Below, one piece after another: positions 1 through 12,219 of a stretch of DNA of 64,000 nucleotides. The translations under genes and the position numbers were made by a program. Numbering within the stretch: position 1 is the stretch's first letter; the number at the start of each line of letters is the position of its first letter. The notes beneath the pieces are model-generated. The model searched no databases. It was not told the origin of the DNA and saw nothing but the letters and a program-made list of their open reading frames with translations. This DNA is from Colius striatus (taxonomy: Eukaryota; Chordata; Aves; Coliiformes; Coliidae): NCBI RefSeq assembly GCF_028858725.1, contig NC_084760.1, positions 58,987,367 to 59,051,366 on the forward strand. Reading direction: 5' to 3'.

Positions 1-1612
1 CCTTATTCTTCTAAGCAAACTGCAGTTGAAATCCAATCATTGATATCATATTTAAGAGGAACTTGCCTTTTAGCTGTTACTACTCTATTACAGTTAAAGA
101 GTTACATGAAACCACTGCTCTGGTTTACTTCTTGTTTTTAATTACTACTACCCATAAACTCACACTTTGGCATTGACCGCTTGCAGCTGGGGGAGAGAGA
201 AAAAGATACATAAAAAAGTGTCTGGCCATAGCATTTGCCTTTCCTTGTTCCAGCACAGTCAGACCATAAATGGATCATTAGCGAAAGACAGAATAGCCTG
301 AAGCTATTTCAGAAAATGTTTATCTTTAGCATCTCCAGAAGCAAAGGGGTCAACCAAACATGTGTACATTTACTTGCTGTCGTCTTGGGTAGCTTCTAGG
401 TGAGAGCTTTAAGATGGGAAGAGATGCAGAGTTCTGTGCTCTTCATGAATTTGAGGGGTTTTTGCCAGAGTCTTGCCAGTAAAGACAATTTTTTGTGCCA
501 GATAGGACAACTTTAAAATTTTGCAGCACTTGTGAAAGGTCAGACTCCAGCTGAAGTTAGAGTCAGCATTTCAGTAAATAAAATAGATAACAAGAACCTT
601 GAAAACATCAAATTCAAATCCATCTTTTCCTTGTAAGATTTGGCAAGAGTGTTGCATCATTGCTCTTACCATCCTTATGGTTTGTTTGTTTTTGAAAAAG
701 AGATAGTGTATATCATTATTTGTTTAATGGAAAATATATATACCAAATCTAAAAGTCATTACATGCCAAAGCTAAAAGTGATGACATTGACATTACAAAC
801 AAATGTAAGATACAAGTGATGTGTTGAGGTAAATATTAGTCTTACAATGAGACAGTTGCTAATCTCATTTTAATTACATTGCTAATGAAACATTAGAATT
901 CATGTAAAGGCAAATTCTAATTTTCCTTTTCAAAAATCATCTAGAATGGGGTAAATGAAGTTGTCTTTGAACAAGCAGTATGCCAAAATTTGTCCTCCAC
1001 AAATCATTGAAATTGCTCCAGATCCTGAAAGAAAATATATGGCTGGTTTATATTAAATTTTATAGTGGAATACAAATGTTGTGATAAAACTTTAAACAGA
1101 TATTCTTTTTATCTTCAGTTTCTTAAAAATGGCCTGTCTACTGAAACATTTTGCCCAAGGCTTTAACCACCTACAAAGACATCAGCCCCAACAGCTGCAG
1201 ATGCAAAACCATTTCCAGGAGAGGGAATTTATTTGTCTGTCCCCATCATTTAGGAATTTACTGCAGCTGTCAATCCTTGTTATCCATCATATAAAAAAAG
1301 AACAGAAGGCAGTCCTTTTCCCTTAACTGTTTTTCCAAGACAATATATCTTACAAATACAGTAGAAAGCTATGCTTTTACAGAAAATTAGACATTCAGAA
1401 ATGGAGGTTTGCCATTCACTCTAAGGTTATGGGATGACTGGGATTTACTTCATTTATCCTAAGTACCTGTGCATAGTGTTTATAAAAATTGCCTCTGACG
1501 GTGCCTGTTTCTTTCCATTGATTAGAGAGTACCAAGGAAGACTAGTTTAGACAATCATCTTTTTGACAACTGAATAAGTGAGATAGTTTAATTACTCAGA
1601 ACTTAATCTTGG
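1..1612. other. 3' flank of TMEM244, no gene seen
   Basis: AT-rich DNA downstream of TMEM244. The short plus-strand frame at 1129-1326 has no recognisable motif or splice context and is judged chance. No repeat family was recognised here. Confidence 0.5.
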
Positions 1613-1618
1613 TTTATT
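1613..1618 (-). terminator. candidate TMEM244 poly(A) signal
   Basis: AATAAA on the minus strand about 195 nt past the TMEM244 stop codon. It is the first canonical hexamer noticed downstream. Its use is inferred from position only; AATAAA is common in AT-rich DNA. Confidence 0.35.
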
Positions 1619-1812
1619 TCAAGAACATGTGTCTGCTGTTTGTTAGCAAGGTTAACAGAAGCTGAGTACATTCTCGTCTTAAAACAGGGTTTTTTAAGGC
1701 AAGGCAAATGTTAGCCCAGCAATAAAAAGCATATATTTCTTCTTTAAACATTGAAAATTCTCAAATTAGTGAGACAACAAACACTTAATAGAAATAATTA
1801 ATACTTTAAATA

Positions 1813-1910
1813 CTAATTTTCTACACAGGGCCTACCAATTTGAACTTTAAAGAACGTAATTATACCTAATGCCAGCCACCAGTGTAACACCAGGGGGAAT
1901 TCAGACATAA
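1813..1910 (-). CDS. TMEM244: TMEM244 coding exon 5 with stop
   Basis: Acceptor CTCTTTGCAG, then 98 nt ending in TAG at 1815-1813. It encodes MSEFPLVLHWWLALGII and a tail FFKVQIGRPCVEN. The first part fits the TMEM244 C-terminal helix. The last ten or so residues look like a lineage-specific extension, or loss of the ancestral stop (inference). Confidence 0.88.
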
Positions 1911-4900
1911 CTGCAAAGAGAAGGAAAGAAGAAATGTATATTTTTAAACAATAAGGATGGGGACATGTGAACATTGCATTATGTTATCAAACATCTGCTT
2001 AGTTATGATTCATAAATTATATACTTCACATTTATTGAAATTGCAAACACAAATTTAGTATCATTGAATTACTTGGCCATACCATTAAGCTTGGCCTGGT
2101 GAGCAATCCCACTGGAAGGGAAGTCTTAAACCTAATAAATGTGTGCTAACTGGAGCTCTTAGACTCTCTGCAGAAGAAATGACTTTTTTATTACTTACCT
2201 GTACAAGACTTAGTGCAACACAGACACCAATTCCCTGGTAAAGTGTCTACATATTGCTGCAATCCACATAAATTAAGCTGCCTGGCATTTTCAGTTTAAT
2301 GGGTGATGCAGCGCATGGCAGACAGGCTGGGGCTGCACACCACAAGTTAGCACCACTGCACAACATGCTCTCTCCTGCTTCAGGCACTGGCCTCTCTCAA
2401 GCTGACACACATCACTGCTGTATGATCAGCTGCAGGGCCATTATATGACCCAATATTCCCCCTGCCAAAAAAAAAAAAGCTGACAGTACCCTAGAGGTAG
2501 CAAAGGGAGCTGGGAGGCACATTGCATATGCTAGCAGCTCAGAGCCAGACAGCTGAACTTTGGTTGGCCATCTAAAAGAAACAATGACAAATCTGGGGTT
2601 CTTTGAACATAAAAGTGCATCAGTTAATATAATGATAGAAGATACTTTCCTGTATAAAATATATACAAAGCAGATTCTGTTGTAGTTTTTGTAAATTGCT
2701 TGGTTTAAGTACAAAAGTTATTCATAAGGGATAAAAGAAGTTTAAATTCCAGGATATCAAATTCAATAGACAAGAAATTATGCTTAATTTTTTAAGATGA
2801 AGTCTCTTTTGGCCTCTGGCTTAACTTGTCATGAAAACTGGGGGATCCCTATCAGTTTGAAGTGCTAAAAGATAAATGGAGAAAGCATTGGAAAATGGAA
2901 GAGTAATTATTATGTAATAGAGAGGGAATCTTAATTTGTCAGTGACATCTTCCCTATTTCTAAATTCTACAATAAAAATTTTAAGTTCACTTATAGGATA
3001 AAAGAATCCTTAAATGAGCTCTGGCAAGGATGCAGTTAAACTGTTTTCCTAATCAGCCATAGTAGCATTATGGTATACAGCATGAGAAGAGGGAGCAGGT
3101 TACCAGGCGCTGTCAAAAAGTGATGAGGAGTCTCATTTCCAGCATCAAATTCTTTCCCTTTTCTTTCCTTTGAGGGGAGAGTTTCAGGAAAATGAAAAAG
3201 ATGTTTTGATGGTAAAATGCTTTATTTTCCTCAATGTAATTTAGTTCAGATGATCTAACTCTAAAAATTTGAATTTGCTTTGTTGAAGCAAGCTTCATTT
3301 TTACTCTGAACTACCGATGAAGCGTTAATGAGTAGATCTTGAAGTATTGGGACATGGAGAATTATTAATTTCTTGTTTCAGAGAAAAATGCACCTCCCAG
3401 ATGCTGAAATTGTATATAGGCTGGATCTGTTTCATATGAACTGTTAGATTACCAACTACACTTTGACTTTTTTTTATTTAAATAAGAAAATAATGGCTTA
3501 AAATTCTGCAATAAAACCAGAACTGACTTTTAAATGGTAGAATTTAAAGACATGCCTGAATCAAATGGATGGAAAATAGAGATATATATTTATGTAGCTT
3601 TAAGGAAAAATTAAACTAATCCAGTAACACAGTACATGAATGATAGGTCCTTCAATTTGTGACAATGTGTATGTATTTATCAGTAAACTTGCTTACCAAC
3701 CGAAGTTACGATGATATGAATAATAGTAACAGTTACAGCATAATCCCAAACCCATTCTTCCACAACCAGGGCAAACAGCAGACCACAAATGAAGAAAGTT
3801 ATTTCCAGTGATATCACAAGAACTGTAAATGAAAATAGGATGTTTACATCAAACACGGTTTTGAAAGGCTTTTTCTCATTTTTAAAATGATAGCAATAGG
3901 AAGTTAAAATGTCTGAGACAATTATGTATTTTTTTTACAAGATCAAATATTGCACTGATATTTTCATAATAAAATTCATTTCTAATTTTGCCACAGATAT
4001 CTGTGTGAGTTGTATCCTGATTTGCCTATAGACTTTAGTGTCGTATATTTTATGTTAAAAACGTGAGAATTAGCAGAATTATGACCAGTGACAGGATTAT
4101 GTCCATTTTATATAGCCTAGAGGAGAAATGGCATAGAAATTTTACTCGAGGACCATCCACGCTCTTTGAATGTGGTGCAAAAAAGAAAATGTGACATAGA
4201 TCTCATTATTCTCGTCCGAAGCAGAACTGTGTGGTTAAGGGCTAATCTTATGAAGGTCCTTACCAAACTTTTCAATTTCATTATATCATATATATATAAT
4301 GCCAGAATATATATATATATATATATCAGAACAATTTAAAGATAAAACATACAAAAAGGGAGACAGAAAGCCTACAAGATGAACAGAGGCCATCTAACAT
4401 ATGGATCTCATATAACCAGGAGCCTGGCTTTTCTCAGTGCTGATAGCAAGGCTACCACAGCTAAAAGCTAGCTCTGTGTTCTGTTATAGCAGGAATGGTG
4501 ATTAGTAGCAAAGTAATAACAACTAAGTTATGCTGCCCAAAAATATTATTAAAGTTATCTGATCAAGAAAATCCTTCTCTCAGTGACAAAACTGTGCATT
4601 TCTGTTACCTGGTGCTTTCTCTAGAGTGTGCCAAGCAATGCCGTGCCACCAGCCTGCATTGACCACCTCCCCTAATGGATGGCACAGCTCCGCAAAAATG
4701 ATGTCACTGGCAAACCGGACCTCCTCTGTGGGCAGCAGAGCAGTCTGGAAGGCATGGAGCAGCTAAGCTAGGAAGAGTGAGGAACCTCACATGATATTTG
4801 ATGAGCTGTATTCTTTGATACAGCACTGGAGGGGTACTTAGCTGTCAGCTTGTTTACTTGCTATTCTGGGTAATGGGATCAAAAATGATCATTTTTAGGG

Positions 4901-7900
4901 CAAAGTTTGACTTTATGGTGGGTAGCTACCTGGGACAGCAGGGAGTTGAATGGAAAATGCCTGATGTCTCTTCTAGCTGTGTTCCCAAGTTCCCACACAA
5001 CAGGCTGTAACAGTGCATTTGTAATTAATGTAATTTTCCATCAAAATGTTCTTCTTTTTAAGTACACTGGCATATAAAGGCACATTTTAAAATAATTAAG
5101 TTTTTTTTTTTTACTGTTGCAGTAACATAATACCTAAGATTACTGCAGCCAAGAGTAGAGACACTGTCATCATTTTTACATTTGGCAGCATTTTGCACCT
5201 TTCCATTTTTTTCTTTTCTTCATATAGTCAGTTAGTTTCTACCCTGTTATGGGTCTCTCACCCAGCAGTTTAGAAAAATGAAAAAGTAAGAAAAAGATAA
5301 CTGGAAAACACATATAGTTAGGAAGTTTGGAATAACACTTCAAAAAGTTTAATTTGTACAACATGTTTTAGTATTTTTAGTTTATTATATTTTATTATAA
5401 TAATATCCCTTTAAATTCTGCCAATACTTTTATAATTTAGAAAGTATACTTTGTATAGATAGATGTTCTGTAAGCCTTTTTACAAAACTGGTCCAGTAAT
5501 GATACTTCAGTTCTGAGCTGACTCCATTTCTATTTTGAGGTTATCTTTTAAAGACATAATCCTGTTTTTAACAGACATGAGTGAGACTCTTGAGTAAACT
5601 AATTCTCATTTGCAACATCATTCAGAAACTGTCTGTTCTGTCATTCTGTCTCTGTGCCCATGGACTTTAAACAGGCCCCTATTTCATGTTATTTCATTGA
5701 GTGGACAGAAAGGAGGGTGGAATGCTAAGGAGTTACATGACATAGTTACTGTCTTTGGCATATAAACATTCTGCATCAAACTTGCTGATAAAATTTTTGA
5801 CGAAAAAAATTATATTGAGATACCAGCAATTTTGTTAGGGCCCTGAAAAGTAATTTTAATGGACTATTATTTCATTTTCTTTTCCACTGCTACAATTGAA
5901 ATGTTCTTTTCTTATCTAAAACCCGTATTGACACTGCAACTATGCATGCATTTTTATTACTCTTTTTAACCTGATGAACTAACCAATTTAGTTTTGAGCT
6001 TTACTTACTTTGCTGCCAGATGGTGTGGTTTGCCTTTGTATAATAGATTATAAATCTGGTAAAATTTCATTTATACATGTAATTTTTCAGGAATGACAGT
6101 TTAGGAAAAATAATATATTTTTGAGCTTCAGACAAAAATAGAGACATTTGTATTAGGATATCAAAATATATGTTTAGGGATTGAGCTACAATCAAAGCCT
6201 GAAATTTTAATGTCTACTTGTATTTCGGCATTACTAAAGAAAAAATTCTGTTAGTGAATATGACCTGTCCTTCAGATCTGGATCGAATGATTCAAAAGAA
6301 ATTTTCTGCACTGTGAAAATTTAATTTAACAACTTTGTAGAAGAACTTTAGAGAGAATAGGTAATTGCTCTGCAATGAAAATGAAACATCTTGACAAAGG
6401 AACACATTTGCTTCAGATGATGCAAGATCGGAAGAACAACTCAAGGAAAAGCCAATAGTCACTCAAATGATAAATAGCAATACAGAAATGTAAAGTTGCA
6501 TTTAAATGCAGCATAGTTAAAATACAGAAATCATTAGTATTGCTAAGACAGCTCTAAAATACTGCCCATAAGGAAGTCTAGTTTACAGCTGGATACAATC
6601 TAGTTTCTTGACTGAGGAAAAAAAAAAAAAAACAAAAAAATCTGTTACCTAAATAATATGGGTTAATCCATGAAGGACCTGTCTTAAAATCAAAAGGTGC
6701 CAAACCATCCAGCATTTTTATCCTGTGGAAATAGAATGAATAAAATTAACCAAAGATTTTCAGTAATATCTCAGTGAATATGATTTCAAAGGGCTCTGAG
6801 CTTTTTTAAGCTCTCTGTGTCCTCTTGTGTGTTGTGGTCCTGCCCTTACACACAGTATACATGATCTCCATTTTTATTTAAGACATGTCTGGCACTATAC
6901 ATGCTAATCAACTTCCTAAGGGAATATAATTTGTCTTTTGAATTGGCTATAACATTTTTCATTTCATTTTTTATTGTGATCTTTGCTCTTACGTTTATTT
7001 ATTTACATGGTGTAAGTGCAAGGAAGTATATTAGAACCAATATTTTATATTAATTTTGAATCTCCATTCACCAATTTGTGCACTTGAATGAAGGTTCAGT
7101 AGCAATAATTCAACTCTATTTGAAAAACGTGTTCACAGGCTGAGACTGGATGACTTCCGTCTGAATGCCTCCTCTACAGCATCACAGCTCTAACCATTAT
7201 ATCCAGTTGTAATATGCCACCATAGTAGACTAAAGACAAGGAAATCTTACTTGAATAACGCGAAGGACACAGACAGGACCATATAGTATACAGTGTAGAA
7301 AACTACCACGCATATCAATAGATTCACCAGAATTACCTGCAAAAAGGGAAAAAGACAGTAAAACATAACACCATGTTTACATTATGAAAGTAATTGTTAG
7401 AAAATAATTTAATATTTCTATCATCATGTGGAAAAAAGAAATTAATACTCAAAATACTTAGGTGGAATTTTTGTTGTTGCTGATTACATAAAAATAGTTA
7501 AAGGCCCTTTGATACTTTTCAGCTCCTAACGCATTGTTATAATCCATGGTTCTTTGGTTTTAATCATATGTTATTGTATACTAACTATTTATTGATTTTT
7601 AAGAGTTCAAAGAATGAGAAGCAAATTTCCTGACATTACATAAGAGACCTTGTGAGTTTAAGATCATCCAGATGCTTAACCAGTTTTTAACCTGGTTTTA
7701 GCCTAGTTTTTAACTTTAAAATAAATGCCATCCTTGGAATTATGATGAAACTGTATGCAACAATATGTAGAAAATTGTAAAGCGGTAACTATTAAGTTTC
7801 CAAGTCTGTAGAAAACATGTCACCGTAGTGCTTACTTCTAAAGGTAAGTATGTAGACAACTGAAATGAGTAATGAAGCATATCTGTTAAATGGTTTTCAA

Positions 7901-10900
7901 AGTTAAATTGTTTTTTTAGTTAATTCCAAATAAATTCCATCTACAGACTGAAAAAATACTTCTAAAAATATGAGCTTCATAAAGTAACCCACTATCTTAC
8001 GGTCAACTACTGTGTATTTAAGAAAAGGGAAACACTATATACAGATTATATAAAGAATGTGTGCTTCCTAAGATACTTTAGTATCATTTGTAAACCAGTT
8101 TCAGAAGCAATGCAGCCAAAGAAAAATCTGTTAGCTTTCACATGATAAAGTTCATAAAATGCCTGATCTCTGATCACATATCTCTGATCTTCTAAGTTGG
8201 CTTCCTGAATGGTGCAGACCCAAGGACTTGTATTCACTCCTATAGGTATAACGTAAAAATATGTTTTGAAGGTTAAATTACGCTTTGGTAATAATAATAG
8301 ACTTGCTAATGCACAACACTTCAATTTCTGGATTTTTGTGATGATATAATTCAGGTCTTTCTTTGGGCTTTTTTTAAATGGAAACATGGGATATTAGGAC
8401 TAGACATCTCTACATCAAACAAGCAACTGCTTTAGCAATATCATATGCTTGTTTAAGAACATGAAACAGAAGTTGTTTAACATAATTGGTAGAGTGATCA
8501 GTAAAATAATTTTTTCCCTTCGATAGTCTCCAGATTGTGTTGTGTTTTCTCCCTCTAGTGCTTTACCAGGTCATATTTCTCTGTTCTTCTTTCTTAACTT
8601 CTTTGCATCTTTCCTATTTCAATAGCCATTATTTAACTCTCAACTCTTTATTGTACCATTTTCCTCTCTCCATATTACCTCCATCCTGGATGTTCCACTC
8701 TTTCCTCTTAAAAAAATACAGATAGAAAGCACTCATGAGAAAGACAGTGACTGTAGAGAGGATTGCTATCAGTTTCATATAGTCCATCTTTAATATTATG
8801 CTGTATGTTGCTTTACAATGGAAAGATCTGTGGGTACATTTCACTTTTTGCTATTAAAGCATTCCAATTTCTGGTTTAGGAATAGAATATTCTATAAATT
8901 TTTAGTCCAGATACAACATATGTAATGAGTTGAGAATTTTCTTGCCCTTCCTCCAGATTGGCCATTAAATATTTGAAATCGGCAATATGTGTGTGTTTGC
9001 CTGACTTCTTTAGTAAGACATTCATAGACATCCAAACTATGATCCATTATGAAAGAAATGATCCAAGCAGAGCATATTTACTATAGTGACTCCATTATTA
9101 AGTAAATACACTTGGACACGTAAATATGGGCACTGAGCCTGCACATTTTTTCATGTCCTGCAAGATCCCATATGAAATATCCCCTAAGATAAATCAAATT
9201 GAGCTGACAGCAAGTGAGTTTGGAAGTTTTAATGTTTTACAGGACTATTTGTCTCTGTTGATAAAAGATAAATTTAAAATGGAAAATGAAGACTGAGATG
9301 ATGAAATACTCTTAATACAGGTATTAATACAGAAGTAAATTCATGAAAAGTGGCCCTGCACAAATAAAGTTTACTACTTTATTTAAAGTTTACCACAGAG
9401 GACTGGAGGCAATTTTTCAGTGCAGCAGAAAGACAAGTAGGGAGTATGGACTGCATACAGTGAAGCATTATGTCACTGCAAAAGAAGCTAGTGTTTATCT
9501 CTTTGAATAGTGACACCAAATGGGAATGAATTTTAGAAAAAATAAGTAACAATTAATGGAGGAATAAGACTCAATTCTGAAAAAGGTACAAAGAAATCGT
9601 GTATGTGTGGGCTGGTTACAGAGATGGAGTTAGGGAAAATCATACTTGCATATTCATAACTAAAAAGGAAGAGGAATTTTTTTGGAAAAAAACTAAGACT
9701 AAAGAAATGAAACAAAAGAACCAAACATGTAAAATACTGCAAAGTTACAAAAATGATTTCTAGTTTTGTTTGAAACAGATTTGCTCCTTTTATTTATTTT
9801 ATTTTATTCAGGAATTTTTATCAAAATTGGTTATTGAATGCTTTTATCATTGCTTTGGATTTTGAGATAAAGTTGGATAATGTCCTTTACAACTGATTCA
9901 AAATTAATTTTTTTTAAAAAAGAAAGAAAATAGAAGTTATAAAATTTAATTCCCCATTTTTAAATTAAACTCAGTTGGCAAGTAAAATTGTAGAGAAAAC
10001 TATATAACATAAGCCAGCTCCAAAGTACAATTTTCATTTTGATTTAGTTTGTTATATGCTGGTGAAAGAAGACCTATTTCAAGGAGGTAGTGACTGAAAA
10101 GGGCTGGTAGATGAGCGTTAGCTTCTGGAAGCTTGTTTTTATGAGTTTCTCTTGCAATATTGTGACACAAAAGAAGCACTTCAGACTTTTTTGGGTTTTA
10201 AAGTGGGATTATATGAAATACAAAAAAGGTAGAAGTATTACTTCTAAACACAGCATTGTCAAAACAAAGTGGCATACAATTTGGCACCAGTGATTTTTAA
10301 AGTTAGAAAATTAAGAAAGTGCAGAGAAGAGCCACAAAAGAGAGCTAATAGCTGGAAGTGGTGGGTTTTTTTCATTAGGACTACAGCCCTAAAGAGGTCA
10401 ATCTGTTTAGCTCTGAGGGCTGATTTGATTATGATGGATAAGTACCTTGTAGGCAGAAAATACCAGGTACTTAAGGGCTCTTTAATCTATCAGAAAAGCC
10501 ACAAGAAGTAAGCAGCTGCAAGTTATAGCTAGACATATTGTAAAGATGTGTGAAGGACATTTTTAACTGTGAAGGCAATTAGGCAATGGAACAAACTGCT
10601 TTTGGAAGTAATATCAAAATCCTTCAAAGCAAAACCAAATGGCTTTCTGGATGAAGCTTCACTCAAATGGCTCTAATGTTCACTTCCAGTCTTAGTGCTT
10701 TGAATGGTAGTGTGGTAGATAACATATTTAGAGCTAGTGTGGATAACTGAAGTGTGGATACTCTGAATTTGGCAAAATGCTTCTGTTTCTATTGCTAAAG
10801 ATTGTAAAATGCTAAAAACCAAATAGTGCACCTATTTCCATCAAGGAGAGAGATCAAGGAGCTCTAGTTTCTTATGCAATAGGAGAGAAATCCATTATGC

Positions 10901-12219
10901 TGGTACAAACTGATATTTGTCAATAAGTAAATATCTAGGACAGTCTTACTCTTCTTTCCCTGCATCAAAAAAATTCCCAAAACAATTGACAACTGAGAAC
11001 GATTAATTTCTTCTGGCAGGTTGATCTTAGATTTAAATACATCTTTGTCATTTCCATTGCCTTTAGTCTTATTCTAAATGAAAATTAAGTGACTAAGCCA
11101 CTTGATCCATTCTTTTTCATGGTGTACCCCATGGTCACTGTAAAGTTAATTGGCTATGATGCCACGTGCAGGTTTGGCAGCCACACTACCTCCTATCCCC
11201 CTGCAAACATCTATACATATTGGATGTTTAGTCTTTGGCACATTTTTGGTGGGAATAATTTTCATTCCATTGCTCTGAGCAGATGGACATTTTCTGTAAT
11301 TTTCCTTTATCTGCTGCCCCTCCTCTAGCAACAGCCTCCTTGAAACCTTACCTGCTCTATATGTAGATTTGTACTGTAATAAGAGTAGTGAGTCAAGACT
11401 GAAGTGAAAATCACAGAGCTGAAGGATGGCTGTGAGCTGATGACCTGTAGACCTCTAATTACAGTAGGTGAATTCCTCTTCTCTCTTGAAGTCAGCCACA
11501 AACTTTCATTGGCATCAAAGGCACATGTTTTTTCTCTTTGTATTTAAAATATTCTTAGTTTCCATCTTAGGGATATAGTGATGTATTAGGTACAACATGC
11601 TTTGCTCAGTTGAGTAAGCCAAGGAAATGTACGTAGCTCAGTTCTGAGAATTATATTCTTAAAAGAATACCATGAAAATGAAAACCCTTTGAAAATGTTC
11701 CAGTTTTATCATATCCTACACCTTTTTTAAATTCAAATGTTCCACTGAAATTCAAACTTAGATATTTTTAAAATCTCAGAATACATTTTATTTTCAAACT
11801 ATTTTTTTTTCTTTTCTAACCCTTCAAATATTTCAAATGAAAAACACAAGTCAAAAACCACAGGGTCATTTATTTATACGTTAAAACAACTTAAGGAAAG
11901 AATTTTAGGAATACACTGATGTCATTAAAGGCAGGTTTTTATTAGGCATTTCCAAGAATAATATCTCATAAATGAAACTACACCACATTTTTTGAAATCC
12001 TTTTCTAGGATGTAGTTTAGAGTATAAAATATCCTTTCTGATTTGTTTTTTTTAGGAAAAGAACATTGAAGAACATTCTTACCGTAAGAAGGAAAGCAAC
12101 TGCTTTTTCAAGCCCCACAGTACCTGTCTAATTCTCTAAATACTATCCCATGACACACAACACTATACAAACTCAATTCTCTTTACCTTGGTTTCAGCAG
12201 TTTTGACCTTGAGAGCCAT
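1813..12219 (-). CDS. TMEM244: TMEM244, complete five-exon coding sequence (CDS span)
   Basis: Spliced minus-strand CDS: 12219-12187, 7336-7251, 6722-6649, 3822-3697, 1910-1813 (417 nt, 138 codons plus TAG). Every intron has GT/AG ends and the phases agree (0, 2, 1, 1). The product reads as TMEM244, a small multipass membrane protein I recall as related to the TVP23/DUF846 Golgi family; its reaction is unknown. Hydrophobic segments fall at about residues 12-38, 64-85, 88-110 and 114-128. Diagnostic stretches are FYTVYY, LAPFDFKT, VVEEWVWDYA and HWW near the C-terminus. The start was chosen because MALKVK matches the family N-terminus and its exon ends in a clean donor. The C-terminus (through GRPCVEN) is about ten residues longer than the mammalian form as I remember it. 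The gene is divergent from L3MBTL3, with about 27 kb to the CpG island. Upstream noncoding exons cannot be excluded. Identity is from recalled similarity, not a search. Confidence 0.93.
3697..3822 (-). CDS. TMEM244: TMEM244 coding exon 4 (central membrane segments)
   Basis: 126 nt between a TTTACAG acceptor and the strong donor GTAAGC. It encodes the second and third hydrophobic segments around the conserved VVEEWVWDYA motif. It opens with TT, completing Val, and closes with the G of the next Val codon, so it can be skipped without a frameshift (42 codons). Confidence 0.93.
4282..4327. repeat. (AT)n microsatellite pair in TMEM244 intron 4-5 region
   Basis: Two alternating AT runs, about 4287-4299 and 4307-4326, separated by a short GCCAGA-containing spacer. 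They lie in the intron between exons 3 and 4 and could fold as a cruciform. Confidence 0.9.
6649..6722 (-). CDS. TMEM244: TMEM244 coding exon 3 (loop)
   Basis: 74 nt between a TTCCACAG acceptor and a GTAACA donor. It encodes the hydrophilic loop with LAPFDFKTGPSWIN, the most family-specific stretch. It begins with the third base of a Lys codon and ends with the first base of a Val codon. An A-rich tract lies just downstream at about 6615-6640. Confidence 0.92.
7251..7336 (-). CDS. TMEM244: TMEM244 coding exon 2 (first membrane segment)
   Basis: 86 nt bounded by a TTTTTGCAG acceptor and a GTAAGA donor. It encodes the first hydrophobic helix, including VVVFYTVYYMVL, and ends with two bases (AA) of a Lys codon completed by the next exon. 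It is flanked by a 4.85-kb intron on the 5' side and a 528-bp intron on the 3' side. Confidence 0.92.
10305..10665 (+). mobile_element. ancient CR1 LINE fragment (ORF2 C-terminal/3' region)
   Basis: Reads through the CR1 ORF2 end in sense orientation: a block with GAGGTCAATCTGTTTAGCT, then a tail resembling the amniote CR1 pattern of LINLF, a hydrophobic stretch, YKYL, GLFNL, and NWRQWNKL-type residues. It is heavily decayed with many indels and stops, and much more diverged than the CR1 copies at 27-38 kb, so it is an early insertion. It sits in TMEM244 intron 1, antisense to the gene. Family assignment is from recalled consensus; the subfamily is not resolved. Confidence 0.72.
12187..12219 (-). 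CDS. TMEM244: TMEM244 coding exon 1
   Basis: Eleven codons, MALKVKTAETK, followed by the donor GTAAAG. The start has +4 G but a pyrimidine at -3. The exon ends in phase 0, which fits the next exon beginning GTA (Val). The 5' untranslated part continues upstream for an undetermined distance. There is no CpG island here, so the promoter is of the AT-rich, probably tissue-restricted kind (inference). Confidence 0.88.

Noticed and set aside
8046-8387. 113-codon minus-strand frame in TMEM244 intron 1
   Set aside because: No motif, no fitting splice phase with the TMEM244 exons, AT-rich composition; judged chance.
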